A stretch of DNA of 64,000 nucleotides, taken from NCBI RefSeq assembly GCF_900110215.1, contig NZ_FOCX01000010.1, forward strand, positions 62,001-126,000, read 5' to 3'. Source of the stretch: Halorientalis persicus (GTDB lineage: Archaea; Halobacteriota; Halobacteria; Halobacteriales; Haloarculaceae). The position numbers and the translations under genes were made by a program. The notes beneath the pieces were generated by a model that ran no database searches, had not been told where the DNA came from, and saw only the letters and a list, made by a program, of their open reading frames with translations. Each line of letters begins with the position of its first letter. Positions within the stretch are counted from its first letter, which is position 1. Shown here piece by piece: positions 24,752 to 34,253 of the stretch.

Positions 24752-27633
24752 GCGAACACAATACACACGACGAATCCGACGGCATCGACGCCGCCCGCCG
24801 GGACTTCCTGAAGGGGCTCGGCGCGGCGACCGCGGTCGGCGTCACCGGCTTCGGCCTCGGGCAACAGAGCGAGATGCAGAGTCTAGAAATCGTGGACGAT
24901 CCGATCGGGTCCTACCCCTACCGGGACTGGGAGGACCTCTACCGCGAGGAGTGGGACTGGGACTCGAAGGCCCGGTCGACCCACTCGGTCAACTGCACCG
25001 GCAGTTGCTCGTGGCAGGTGTACGTCCGGAACGGCCAGGTCTGGCGGGAGGAACAGGCCGGCGACTACCCGCGCTTCGACGAGAGCCTCCCGGACCCGAA
25101 CCCGCGGGGCTGTCAGAAGGGGGCCTGTTACTCGGACTACGTCAACGCCGACCAGCGTATCCTGCACCCGCTGAAACGCGTCGGGGAGCGCGGCGAGGGC
25201 CAGTGGCAACGAATCTCCTGGGACGAAGCCCTCACCGAGATCGCCGAGGAGGTGATCGACACGGTACGGGCCGAGGAGTACGACGCCATCTCCGGGTTCA
25301 CGCCCATCCCGGCGATGAGTCCGGTCTCGTTCGCGTCGGGGTCGCGGCTGGTCAACCTGCTGGGCGGCGTCTCCCACAGCTTCTACGACTGGTACTCGGA
25401 CCTGCCGCCGGGCCAGCCGATCACCTGGGGCACCCAGACGGACAACGCCGAGAGCGCCGACTGGTACAACAGCGACTACATCATCGCGTGGGGCTCGAAC
25501 ATCAACGTCACGCGTATCCCCGACGCGAAGTACTTCCTCGAAGCTGCCTACAACGGCACCAAGCGAGTTGGGATCTTCACCGACTACTCCCAGACGGCGA
25601 TCCACACCGACGAGTGGATCAGTCCGGAGCCGGGGACCGACACCGCTCTCGCACTGGGCATGGCCCGGGTCATCGTCGACGAAGGACTGTACGACGAGGC
25701 TCACCTGAAAGAGCAGACCGATATGCCACTGCTGGTCCGGGAGGACACCGGGAAGTTCCTCCGGGTCAGCGACGTGCCCGGCCTCTCGACGAGCGCCGAC
25801 CGACCCGACCAGATGTTCGTGATGCAGGATCAGCAGGGGAGCCTCCGGGTCGCGCCCGGATCGCTGGGCGAACGCGACGGGCAGTACGACCCCAGCGAGA
25901 GTATCTCGCTGGATTTCGATCCCCAGTTGTCCGTCGAGGGCACGGTGCAGACGACCGACGGGAGCGCACAGGTCCGGACGGTCTGGAACAACCTCAACGA
26001 CGAACTGGCGAACTACACGCCGGAGTACATCTACGAGGAGACGGGCGTCGGCGAGCAGACCCACCAGGAGATCGCCCGCGAGTTCGCCGAGGCCGAGAAG
26101 GCCAAGATCATCCACGGCAAGGGCGTCAACGACTGGTACCACAACGACCTGGGGAACCGGGCCATCCAGTTGCTCGTGACGTTGACGGGCAACCTCGGCG
26201 AGCAGGGCACGGGGTTAGACCACTACGTCGGCCAGGAGAAGATCTGGACGTTCAAGGGGTGGAAGAGCCTCTCGTTCCCGACCGGCTCGGTCCGGGGCGT
26301 GCCGACGACGCTGTGGACCTACTTCCACGCGGGCATCCTCGACAACACCGACCCCGACACCGCGGCGAAGATCCGGGAGTCCATCGAGAAGGGGTGGATG
26401 CCGCTGTACCCGTCCGAGCGTGATGACGGGACCAGACCCGACCCCTCCGTGCTGTTCGTCTGGCGTGGCAACTACTTCAACCAGGCCAAGGGCAACGTCG
26501 CCCTCGAGGAGGAACTCTGGCCGAAACTCGATCTCGTCGTGGACATCAACTTCCGGATGGACTCGACGGCGATGAACGCCGACATCGTCCTGCCGGCCGC
26601 CAGTCACTACGAGAAACACGACCTCTCGATGACGGATATGCACACGTACGTGCATCCGTTTACCCCGGCGGTCGATCCGCTGGGCGAGTCCAAGACCGAC
26701 TGGGCAATCTTCCGGGAACTCGCCGCGAAGATCCAGGAACTCGCCACCGAGCGCGAGATCGAGCCCGTCCCCGACCGGAAGTTCGACCGTGAGATCGACC
26801 TCACGAGCGTCTACGACGACTACGTGCGCGACTGGCAGACCGGCGAGGACGGTGCGCTGGCCGAGGACAAGGCCGCCGCGGAGTACATCCTCGAACACTC
26901 CGAGGAATCCAATCCGTCGGACACCGACGAGCAGTTGACCTTCGACGAGATCGACGAGGAGCCAAAGCGGTTGCTCGCGACGGGCGACCACTGGACCTCC
27001 GACATCGAGGACGGCGAGGCCTACACGCCATGGAAACGCTACGTGCACGACAAGGAGCCGTGGCCGACCTTCACGGGTCGCCAGCAGTACTACATCGACC
27101 ACGACTGGTTCCTCGAACTCGACGAGGCGTTGCCGACCCACAAGCAGGCACCCGTCTTGCAGGAGAAGTCGGAGTATCCCCTGGGGTACAACACGCCCCA
27201 CGGCCGGTGGTCGATCCACTCGACGTGGCGTGACAACACGAAGATGCTCCGCCTCCAGCGGGGCGAACCCATCGTCTACCTCAACCCCGAGGACGCCGCA
27301 AAGCGGGGCATCGAGGACGGCGACACGGTGAAAGTCTACAACGACCTCGCGGAGGTCGAGGTCCAGGCCAAGATCTACCCCAGCAGCGAACCCGGCACGG
27401 TCCGGCACTTCTTCGCCTGGGAGCGGTTCCAGTACCCCGACCGGCAGAACTTCAACAGCCTCGTGCCCATGTACATGAAACCCACCCAGCTCGTCCAGTA
27501 CCCCGAAGACACCGGCGAACACCTGCACTTCTTCCCCAACTACTGGGGCCCGACCGGCGTCAACAGCGACGTGCGCGTCGAGGTCGAGAAAGTCGACGGC
27601 GGTGGCGGGAATCAGGGAGGTGATGGCCAGTGA
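24748..27633 (+). CDS. narG: Respiratory nitrate reductase catalytic subunit
   Basis: The 961-residue molybdenum bis-MGD enzyme has a twin-arginine signal (ARRDFLKGLGAA, residues 16-27), which puts the active site outside the membrane, as in archaeal pNar enzymes. FS0 cluster ligands are H79, C83, C87 and C122. D218 in WYSDLPPGQ is the expected Mo ligand, and ESADWYNSDYIIAWGSN matches NarG strongly. It is shorter than the bacterial cytoplasmic NarG of about 1,240 residues, as is usual for archaeal forms. Start ATG 24748 overlaps the upstream stop. Confidence 0.97.
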   Translation: MSEHNTHDESDGIDAARRDFLKGLGAATAVGVTGFGLGQQSEMQSLEIVDDPIGSYPYRDWEDLYREEWDWDSKARSTHSVNCTGSCSWQVYVRNGQVWREEQAGDYPRFDESLPDPNPRGCQKGACYSDYVNADQRILHPLKRVGERGEGQWQRISWDEALTEIAEEVIDTVRAEEYDAISGFTPIPAMSPVSFASGSRLVNLLGGVSHSFYDWYSDLPPGQPITWGTQTDNAESADWYNSDYIIAWGSNINVTRIPDAKYFLEAAYNGTKRVGIFTDYSQTAIHTDEWISPEPGTDTALALGMARVIVDEGLYDEAHLKEQTDMPLLVREDTGKFLRVSDVPGLSTSADRPDQMFVMQDQQGSLRVAPGSLGERDGQYDPSESISLDFDPQLSVEGTVQTTDGSAQVRTVWNNLNDELANYTPEYIYEETGVGEQTHQEIAREFAEAEKAKIIHGKGVNDWYHNDLGNRAIQLLVTLTGNLGEQGTGLDHYVGQEKIWTFKGWKSLSFPTGSVRGVPTTLWTYFHAGILDNTDPDTAAKIRESIEKGWMPLYPSERDDGTRPDPSVLFVWRGNYFNQAKGNVALEEELWPKLDLVVDINFRMDSTAMNADIVLPAASHYEKHDLSMTDMHTYVHPFTPAVDPLGESKTDWAIFRELAAKIQELATEREIEPVPDRKFDREIDLTSVYDDYVRDWQTGEDGALAEDKAAAEYILEHSEESNPSDTDEQLTFDEIDEEPKRLLATGDHWTSDIEDGEAYTPWKRYVHDKEPWPTFTGRQQYYIDHDWFLELDEALPTHKQAPVLQEKSEYPLGYNTPHGRWSIHSTWRDNTKMLRLQRGEPIVYLNPEDAAKRGIEDGDTVKVYNDLAEVEVQAKIYPSSEPGTVRHFFAWERFQYPDRQNFNSLVPMYMKPTQLVQYPEDTGEHLHFFPNYWGPTGVNSDVRVEVEKVDGGGGNQGGDGQ

Positions 27634-28706
27634 GTTCACAGAGCGACGGCGGCGGAAGCGACACCCCCGAGGGCGTCGACCTCGCCGAGGGGATCGACCA
27701 CCAGGTCGCGATGGTGATGGACCTGAACAAGTGCATCGGCTGTCAGACCTGCACCATCGCCTGCAAGACCAACTGGACCGAGGGCGGCGGCCGCGACTAT
27801 ATGTACTGGAACAACGTCGAGACCCGCCCCGGGTCGGGCTACCCGAAAGACTGGGAGGAGATGGGTGGCGGCTGGAAATCCGAGGAACACGCCGAGCGCC
27901 AGCCCGGCCAGCTCCCCGAGAAAGAGGAGTACGGCCGTGCCTGGGAGTTCAACCACGAACAGATCTTCTACGAGGGCAGTGACGAACCGCTCCGCCCGAT
28001 GGACGGCGCGGAGTGGGGCCCAAACTGGGACGAGGATCAGGGGGCCGGCGAGTACCCCAACTCCTATTATTTCTACCTGCCCCGGATCTGCAACCACTGC
28101 ACCCACCCCTCCTGTGTGGAGGCCTGCCCGCGGTCGGCGCTGTACAAGCGCGAAGAGGACGGCATCGTCCTCGTCGACCAGGACCGCTGTCGGGGCTACC
28201 GCTACTGCGTCGAGGGGTGTCCGTACAAGAAGGTGTACTACAACTCGGTGACGAAAAACTCGGAGAAGTGCATCTTCTGTTACCCCCGCATCGAGGGGGA
28301 GGGCCCAGAGGGTGAAGTCCGGGCTCCCTCCTGTGCCGAGGACTGTCCGCCCCAGCTTCGGCTGGTCGGCTTCCTCGACGACGAAGACGGTCCCATCTAC
28401 AAGCTCGTGAACGAATACGAGGTCGCGGTCCGGCTCCACCCCGAGTACCGCACCGAACCGAACGTCTACTACATCCCTCCGTTCGCCCCGCCACAGCACT
28501 CCGAACGCGGGGAGAGCCTCGATTCCGAGCGCATCCCCCGGAACTACCTCGAAGAGCTGTTCGGCCCCGAGGTCAACGAGGCACTGAACACCATCGAACG
28601 GGAGCGGGCCAAGGTCGAACGCGGGGAGGAGAGCGAAGTGATGGACCTGCTCACGACGGAGAACCCGGCGAAACAGTACCGGCTCGAAGTCTTCGACGAG
28701 GAATGA
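27630..28706 (+). CDS. narH: Nitrate reductase iron-sulfur subunit
   Basis: The 358-residue protein has four cluster-binding groups: CIGCQTCTIAC (C35-C45), CNHCTHPSCVEACP, CRGYRYCVEGCP and KCIFCYPRIEG with the later CAEDCPP. The third group has Tyr where NarH normally has Trp (CRGWRMC), consistent with a 3Fe-4S centre. It wires NarG to the heme subunit. It has no signal of its own and would be exported with NarG. The GTG start overlaps the narG stop. Confidence 0.97.
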   Translation: MSSQSDGGGSDTPEGVDLAEGIDHQVAMVMDLNKCIGCQTCTIACKTNWTEGGGRDYMYWNNVETRPGSGYPKDWEEMGGGWKSEEHAERQPGQLPEKEEYGRAWEFNHEQIFYEGSDEPLRPMDGAEWGPNWDEDQGAGEYPNSYYFYLPRICNHCTHPSCVEACPRSALYKREEDGIVLVDQDRCRGYRYCVEGCPYKKVYYNSVTKNSEKCIFCYPRIEGEGPEGEVRAPSCAEDCPPQLRLVGFLDDEDGPIYKLVNEYEVAVRLHPEYRTEPNVYYIPPFAPPQHSERGESLDSERIPRNYLEELFGPEVNEALNTIERERAKVERGEESEVMDLLTTENPAKQYRLEVFDEE

Positions 28707-29527
28707 CCATGAAGCCCAAAGAACTCACGCTTGCGGCCGCGCTCGCGGTAGCGCTGGTCGCCACGACGGTCGCGGTGCCGGCGCTGGTCGAGGCGCGACC
28801 GGCCTACGCGGTGCCGGTCCACGAGGGCGGCGAGGACGCGTCGTTCGCCAGTCCCGGAAGCCAGGACTGGGACGCTGCCCCCGCGGCGACCCTGCACATG
28901 AGCAGCGCGGAGAGTGGCCTCCCCAACGCCAGTTCGACCAGCGTCGAGCAGGTCGACCTGCAGGCCGTGACCACGGACGAACGGCTCTACCTCAAACTCT
29001 CCTGGGCGGACGCGACCCGTGACACCTCGACGAGCGACGTGCGGGAGTTCGCGGACGCCGTCGCGGTCCAGTTGCCCGTCAACGAGAGCGCGCGGCCGCC
29101 CATCGCCATGGGCGGTGCGAGCAACCGGGTAAACGTCTGGTTCTGGCGCGCCGACGGTACCAGTCAGGAACTGCTGGCGGGTGGAGCTGGCTCGACGACG
29201 CCGCTGGACGACACCGTCAGCAACGCCAGTCGGTACGAGAACGGTACCTGGGAGGTCGTCCTCTCGCGCGATTTGGAGAGCAGCGCCACCAACCGCACGG
29301 CGATCCCCGACGACCGGGACCTCGACGTGGCCGTGGCGGTCTGGAACGGCTCGAACGGCGAGCGCTCGGGCGTCAAAGCCGCCAGTAGCTGGCACTACCT
29401 CGCGCTTGGCGGTGGGCCGCAGGGCCCGCCGTACGAACTGTTGCTGTGGGCGGTCGCTGGCGCGGCCATCGTCGTCACGACGCTGGTGACCGTCGAGGGC
29501 GTGCGCCGAACGCGAGGTGAGTCCTGA
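28703..29527 (+). CDS. Heme-b-binding third subunit, ethylbenzene-dehydrogenase-gamma-like (orf7)
   Basis: The 274-residue protein has an N-terminal signal sequence (LTLAAALAVALVATTVAVPALVE), a DOMON-like beta-sandwich and a C-terminal membrane anchor (ELLLWAVAGAAIVVTTLVT). The sandwich contains VDLQAVTTDERLYLKLSWAD and a Met/Lys-bearing PPIAMGG, matching the heme b subunit of ethylbenzene dehydrogenase and related DMSO-reductase enzymes. It takes the place of NarI, which is absent. It sits at the orf7 position of the haloarchaeal nar operon and overlaps narH and narJ. Confidence 0.82.
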   Translation: MTMKPKELTLAAALAVALVATTVAVPALVEARPAYAVPVHEGGEDASFASPGSQDWDAAPAATLHMSSAESGLPNASSTSVEQVDLQAVTTDERLYLKLSWADATRDTSTSDVREFADAVAVQLPVNESARPPIAMGGASNRVNVWFWRADGTSQELLAGGAGSTTPLDDTVSNASRYENGTWEVVLSRDLESSATNRTAIPDDRDLDVAVAVWNGSNGERSGVKAASSWHYLALGGGPQGPPYELLLWAVAGAAIVVTTLVTVEGVRRTRGES

Positions 29528-30228
29528 TGGCGGCCAACGACGCACCGGGCGGACCGGGCCAGTTAGCCGGCGAGATCGACACCGACGCCGGCGCTCGCGG
29601 CGCGATCTACGCCCTGCTGGCGGCCGCGTTCGACCAGCCCGACGACGAACTGTACCGCGCTATCGACACCGGAGCCTTCCGCGAGGAGATCGCCGCGCTG
29701 GTCGACCGCACGGATCTGGACGTGGAAGTGCCCGCCTTCGAGACCGACGACGACTACGAGACACTCTGTGCGCGGTACAACGACCTGTTCGTCATCGGAT
29801 TCTCCGAGGTGGTCGACGCCACCGACGGGACGATGGCCCACGAGGAACCGCCGGTCTCGCTGTACGAATCCTCGCATCGACCGGAGGTGTCCTGGAACGA
29901 CGTGAACCTCGATCTGGCCCGAGCCTACGAGTACTTCGGCTGTCAGGTCGATCAGGACCGGCGCGACAACCACGACCACCTCCAGTTGCAACTGGAGTTC
30001 ATGGGCTATCTCTGCCGGCGGGAGGCCGCGGTCGATCCGGACGTGGTGGCCGCGCGGCTGGACTTCCACGACCGGCACCTCCGGGTGATCGGCGAGGCCG
30101 TCGCCGACGCGCTGGCCGCCGAAGCCGGGACGGAGTTCTACGGCGACCTCGGTGCATTCCTCGACGACTTCACCGCTGCCGACGTCGAGGACCTAGCCGC
30201 CCGCCGCGAGGGAGGTGGATCGGCGTGA
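29527..30228 (+). CDS. narJ: Nitrate reductase chaperone, TorD/NarJ family
   Basis: The 233-residue, mostly helical protein belongs to the TorD-type chaperones: YALLAAAFDQPDDELYRAI at the start, then ...DLARAYEYFGCQVDQ and NHDHLQLQLEFMGYLCRREA, the family core. It inserts molybdenum cofactor into NarG and blocks premature Tat export. ATG 29527 overlaps the preceding stop (TGATG). The next gene starts at a GTG within its last codons. Confidence 0.9.
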   Translation: MAANDAPGGPGQLAGEIDTDAGARGAIYALLAAAFDQPDDELYRAIDTGAFREEIAALVDRTDLDVEVPAFETDDDYETLCARYNDLFVIGFSEVVDATDGTMAHEEPPVSLYESSHRPEVSWNDVNLDLARAYEYFGCQVDQDRRDNHDHLQLQLEFMGYLCRREAAVDPDVVAARLDFHDRHLRVIGEAVADALAAEAGTEFYGDLGAFLDDFTAADVEDLAARREGGGSA

Positions 30229-31145
30229 GCGGCGAATCACCTACCGCTGGACCCAGCGCCGAGGCCGCCGAACCCGACGGGAGCCCGGATTCGGCCGTAC
30301 TGGCCGCACTCGCCAGGATCGACGGAGACGGCGACCGAACCGCGCTGTGGGCCGGCGGTGTAGCGCTCGCGGTCGTCGTGGTCGGACTCGCGGCCAGAAT
30401 CGCGCACAACGCGCCGTTCGACCCGCTGGCGGTCCCGGCGGTCGTCTTCGACGCGCTCGCCGTCGGGACGCCGCTGGTACTGGGCGCGACGCTGTTCGTC
30501 GTCGCACTCACCGAGGGCGAGCCGACGCGGCGCGTCGGCCTGCTGTTCGCCGGCGTGTTCGGGCCGCTGGCCACGATCTCGTCGGCGGCGACGCTCCCGG
30601 CCGTCGCGGGCGTGATCGGTGGCGGCGGACTCGCACTCGTCGGGTCGCTGGAGCGACCGACGACGTACCGGGACGGGCGACGCGCGGCCGTCGTCGTGGC
30701 GTTCGTCGCGGCTGTCGCGCTCTCATTGGCTCGCGCCGTCGGCCTACTCGATGCCGGCATGACCGTCGGCGCGGGGCTGGCACTCGTGGCAACTGCCGCC
30801 CTCGCCCTGCTCGTGCGGATCGACTGGGTGGCCGCGCTGGCCGGTCTCGTCGCGGCCGCCGGTCTCGTCGCGGCGGCGATCACCGCCCCCTACCTCGTGG
30901 GGAGCGTCCTGCTCGTCGGATTCGGCGTCGTGAGCGTGCCGCAACTGCTCGTCGCACTGGCGCTTGGTGGCGGCGTCGCCGCGGCCGTCGCGGGCCTGCG
31001 TCACGGGATGCCGCTGTTCGCAGTCGGCGCACTGCTGGTCGTGCTGGCGGGCGTGCCCGCCGCGCTCCCGCGAGCGATGGCCGTCGTGCTGGGCGTCGCA
31101 CTGGTGACGCGTGTGACCGCGGAACACGCGGAGGTGACCGCATGA
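30225..31145 (+). CDS. Polytopic membrane protein (orf9 of the nar operon)
   Basis: The 306-residue protein has a soluble N-terminal 40 residues and then about eight hydrophobic helices rich in Ala, Val and Gly. It has no cysteine and few histidines, so heme binding is unlikely. The GTG start overlaps the narJ stop (GTGA). It may correspond to orf9 in the Haloferax mediterranei nar operon. A nitrate/nitrite transporter is conceivable, but no major-facilitator signature was found, so the function is open. Confidence 0.65.
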   Translation: MSGESPTAGPSAEAAEPDGSPDSAVLAALARIDGDGDRTALWAGGVALAVVVVGLAARIAHNAPFDPLAVPAVVFDALAVGTPLVLGATLFVVALTEGEPTRRVGLLFAGVFGPLATISSAATLPAVAGVIGGGGLALVGSLERPTTYRDGRRAAVVVAFVAAVALSLARAVGLLDAGMTVGAGLALVATAALALLVRIDWVAALAGLVAAAGLVAAAITAPYLVGSVLLVGFGVVSVPQLLVALALGGGVAAAVAGLRHGMPLFAVGALLVVLAGVPAALPRAMAVVLGVALVTRVTAEHAEVTA

Positions 31146-31975
31146 GAGACCCCGACGAAGCGACCGACGGGCCGCCCGATCCGCGGACACACCCCGAGCA
31201 GAGTCCGGGCTTCGGCGAGAGTCCCGAGGGCCTGGAGGACATCGAGGTGAGCCGGGACATCACCATCGGCGAGGCGACGCCGCGGGAACTCCAGGCGACC
31301 GACCTCGCGCCGGTAGCGGGCGCTTCGGCCGCCGAGAAGATCGACGACCTGCTGGACGGCGATCACGTCGAGCGCCGTCGGGCCGCGCTGGCGCTCGGGG
31401 AGGAGCGACCGGAGAAAGCAGTACTGGACGCGGTGATCGCGGCGACCAACGACCCCGACGACGACGTGCGCCAGTTCGCGGTGGAGTCGCTGGCGGAACT
31501 GGGCGGCGAGCGGGCGGCCGCCGCCGTCGTCGAGCGACTGGACGACGACGATCCCTGGGTGCGAGCAGAGGCCGTCGTCGCCCTGGACAACCTCGACCGG
31601 CTCGAGTTCGAGGACCACATCGAGACGGCGCTTTCCGACGACCACCACGCAGTCCGCCGGAACGCCGCCATCTCGCTGTTCAAACACCGCGGTGAGGAAC
31701 TCCTACCCGTCCTGCTGGAGCAGTCCCGGGCCGACAGCGAGCGCCTGCGCGAGTGGGCTGCCCACCTCATGGCCGGGATCGAGGACGAGCAGGCGACCGA
31801 GCGGCTGACCGAACTGGCCGACGACGAGGACGAGCCCCAGGTCGTCAGGAGCACGGCGGCACGGGCCGTCGAGGCCGATCCCGGAAAGTTCCGCCGGCAG
31901 TTCACCGGCGGGATCGAGGGCGAGAGTACGGCGTTGCCGGGCGAAGACCGGCTCAACCGGAGACCCGATCTATGA
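31142..31975 (+). CDS. HEAT-repeat protein of the nar operon
   Basis: The 277-residue protein has at least five HEAT/PBS-lyase-like repeats from about residue 65 (VERRRAALALGEE, DVRQFAVESLAEL, WVRAEAVVALDNL, AVRRNAAISLFKH, RLREWAAHLMAGI). The first 60 residues are Pro/Glu-rich and contain DITIGEATP. HEAT proteins of this kind serve as scaffolds; those near molybdoenzyme genes are thought to aid assembly. It overlaps both neighbours by 4 bp. Confidence 0.82.
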   Translation: MRDPDEATDGPPDPRTHPEQSPGFGESPEGLEDIEVSRDITIGEATPRELQATDLAPVAGASAAEKIDDLLDGDHVERRRAALALGEERPEKAVLDAVIAATNDPDDDVRQFAVESLAELGGERAAAAVVERLDDDDPWVRAEAVVALDNLDRLEFEDHIETALSDDHHAVRRNAAISLFKHRGEELLPVLLEQSRADSERLREWAAHLMAGIEDEQATERLTELADDEDEPQVVRSTAARAVEADPGKFRRQFTGGIEGESTALPGEDRLNRRPDL

Positions 31976-33279
31976 GTTCAGAGGACACCACCACGACCGA
32001 ACCGCTCTCCGACCGCGTCGAGGCCGCACTCCGCAAGGTACGGGATCCCGACGCCGACGTGAACGTCTTCGAGGCCGGCCTGATCGACGACGTGCGGATC
32101 GACGGCGGCGACGTGACGGTCCAGGCCGACCTCTCGGAGTTCCCACCGAGCGAGGGGCAGGCCGTCACCTCGACGATGATGCGCGCCGTCTCCGACGTGG
32201 ACGGCGTCGAGCGCGCCCACGTCGAGCAGGCACCCCGCTCTGTCGACACCCAGGGTCGCGAGGTGGGCGTCGAACGGGCCGACCGCGTGATCGCCGTCGC
32301 CAGCGCGAAAGGCGGCGTCGGGAAGACGACGGTCGCGACGACACTGGCCTGCGCGCTCGCGGCCGACGGCGACGACGTGGCGCTGTTCGACGCCGACATC
32401 CACGGCCCGAACGTGCCCGAACTGCTCTCGGTCTCGGGACCAGTCCAGAGCGACGAGGACGGCCATCCCGTTCCCGTCGACGCGAGCGCCAGCGACGCGG
32501 CCGACGGGAAGACTTCCGGCGACGGGCCGGGCGACCTGGAAGTGATGAGCGTCGGACTGATGAACGACAGCCAGCCCCTGGCCTGGCGGGGTGCGATGGC
32601 TCACGACGCCCTGACCGAACTGTTCGAGGAGACGGCGTGGGCTGGCCCCGACACGCTGGTGATCGACCTCCCGCCTGGCACCGGGGACGTAGCGCTGACG
32701 ACCCTGCAGGAAGTGCGAGTGGACGGCGTCGTTTTCGTGACCACACCGTTCCACGCCGCGGTGTCGGACACGCACCGCTCGCTCCAGCTGTTCGAGGAGA
32801 ACGAGGTGCCAGTGCTGGGCGTGGTCTCGAACATGGGCGAGTTCGTCTGTGACGCCTGTGGCGAACACCACGACCTGTTCGACGGCGACGACCCCATCGA
32901 CGCGCTCGACGCACCTGTCCTCGCCGAAGTCCCGTTCACCGGCGAGATGCAGTCCCACCCCCGGCCGACTCCCGACGGCGTACCGGACGTGGCGCTAGAA
33001 CTCGGCGCGGCCGTCGGCGGCCGGATCGAGGACATCTGGACCGTCGAGGTTCCCGAGCACGCGGTCGATCTGCGGGGTGTGCCGCCCGAGAAACGACGGG
33101 ATCGGGTGCGGGAAGCCTTCGAAGGAATCGGCTCCGGCGAGCGGTTCGAGGTCGTCAGCGACCGTAATCCGGGGCCTGTCCGGGAGTTCCTCGAAGACCT
33201 GATCGACGGCAAACTGAAGGGCTTCCGGGTCAAGCGGCAGAATCCCGACACCTGGCGGTGTCGGACGGAAAAGCCCTGA
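31972..33279 (+). CDS. Mrp/ApbC-type Fe-S carrier ATPase fused to DUF2249
   Basis: The 435-residue protein has three parts. Residues 10-85 are a DUF59-like domain (LRKVRDPDADVNVFEAGLI). Residues 104-345 are the Mrp ATPase with SAKGGVGKTT (111-120) and a CDACGEHHD pair at about 281-284. From about residue 361 a DUF2249 domain follows (VDLRGVPPEKRRDRVREAF). Mrp proteins carry Fe-S clusters to target enzymes; fusion to DUF2249, otherwise a small stand-alone protein of this regulon, suggests targeting to nitrogen-oxide enzymes. It is last in the nar operon. Confidence 0.88.
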   Translation: MSSEDTTTTEPLSDRVEAALRKVRDPDADVNVFEAGLIDDVRIDGGDVTVQADLSEFPPSEGQAVTSTMMRAVSDVDGVERAHVEQAPRSVDTQGREVGVERADRVIAVASAKGGVGKTTVATTLACALAADGDDVALFDADIHGPNVPELLSVSGPVQSDEDGHPVPVDASASDAADGKTSGDGPGDLEVMSVGLMNDSQPLAWRGAMAHDALTELFEETAWAGPDTLVIDLPPGTGDVALTTLQEVRVDGVVFVTTPFHAAVSDTHRSLQLFEENEVPVLGVVSNMGEFVCDACGEHHDLFDGDDPIDALDAPVLAEVPFTGEMQSHPRPTPDGVPDVALELGAAVGGRIEDIWTVEVPEHAVDLRGVPPEKRRDRVREAFEGIGSGERFEVVSDRNPGPVREFLEDLIDGKLKGFRVKRQNPDTWRCRTEKP

Positions 33280-33298
33280 GCGGACGGCCCGCACGCCC

Positions 33299-34105
33299 TC
33301 ACTCCGCGGCGTCGACGATCTCGTAACTCACGTTGTCCTCTCGCAGGCGGTCGGTGTGGCCCGCGAGGTCGGTCTCGACGACCAGCAAGAGCACGTCCTG
33401 CCCACGGGTCGCGGCCTCGCGGACGGCCTCGGCGGTGCCGAACCGCAGGTCGGGCTCACAGTCGGCGGCGCGGGCGGCGGCCAGCGCCTCGGTCCCGGCG
33501 ACCGCGAGCAGGTCCGCGTCGGCGGCCAGATCGGCCACGCGGTCGGTGTCGGCGGCGCGGCTCCCGCCGTTGTCGACGCGGGGCAGGGAGACGATGGTCA
33601 CGTCGCCGAGTTCGTAGTCGAGGACGCCCTCGAAGTCGGTGACGCCCACGTCCGTGCCGGCGGTGGCGTCGGTGACCGCAACGGCAGTCGCGGAGCCGGT
33701 GGTCCCCGGCGTCGCCTGGAGCGTGCCGTCGTGCATCGACAGCGAGACGGCCTGTCCCTCCTCGATATCGCTCGTCGCCAGCGCCGTCTCGATCTCGACC
33801 TGGCCGATGACCTCTTCGGAGACGTGCGTGACGTACTCTTCGAGGCGACTGGTGTGAGAGATGAGCCAGTCGACGCCCTCCTTGGTGACCTCGTAACGGC
33901 CCCGTCCGTGTTTCCGAACGAAACCCTGTTTGATGAGATCCTGCAAATAGTCGCTAACCGCCTGCGAGGTGATCCCGATGGCATCGGCGACCTCCTGCTG
34001 GCTGACCGCCGGTTGGCGCTCGGCGATCTGGACGAGGATCTGGTAGCGCGTCGCATCCCGCTTGCTCCGGAGCACGTTCGCATCGCCGGACTCGTCCGCT
34101 GTCAT
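33299..34105 (-). CDS. Winged-helix transcriptional regulator
   Basis: The 268-residue protein has an N-terminal winged helix (YQILVQIAERQPAVSQQEVA, then GITSQAVSDYLQDLIKQGF) and a C-terminal domain of alternating strands and helices that recurs in haloarchaeal regulators, with VTIVSLPRVDNGG and a late ETDLAGHTDRLRE. Its ligand is unknown. It is divergent from the cobalamin operon and 148 bp from cbiT, so it is a candidate regulator of it, though this is only positional. The start MTADES at 34105 is preferred over an upstream Met nine codons earlier. Confidence 0.75.
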   Translation of the reverse strand: MTADESGDANVLRSKRDATRYQILVQIAERQPAVSQQEVADAIGITSQAVSDYLQDLIKQGFVRKHGRGRYEVTKEGVDWLISHTSRLEEYVTHVSEEVIGQVEIETALATSDIEEGQAVSLSMHDGTLQATPGTTGSATAVAVTDATAGTDVGVTDFEGVLDYELGDVTIVSLPRVDNGGSRAADTDRVADLAADADLLAVAGTEALAAARAADCEPDLRFGTAEAVREAATRGQDVLLLVVETDLAGHTDRLREDNVSYEIVDAAE

Positions 34106-34209
34106 GACTGCCCGTGTGGCCCGGAAACGCAAGTACTTTTGCCATACTTCCGACGAACTTTCCCGAGAGCGGCACTCTCGGCGCAGTTTGAAAATTGAGG
34201 TTTCGTTAG

Positions 34210-34246
34210 TACAACCAAAATTGTTTTATTCGAGACTCCGGTTGTA
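34210..34246. promoter_or_regulatory. TACAACC...GGTTGTA inverted repeat at the cbiT promoter
   Basis: TACAACC (34210-34216) and GGTTGTA (34240-34246) flank GTTTTATT (34223-34230), which is the likely TATA box about 27 nt before ATG 34254. A protein bound to both arms would cover the promoter. Related half-sites occur before cbtB and between cobN and the chelatase gene. Confidence 0.55.
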
Positions 34247-34253
34247 TTCGGTG

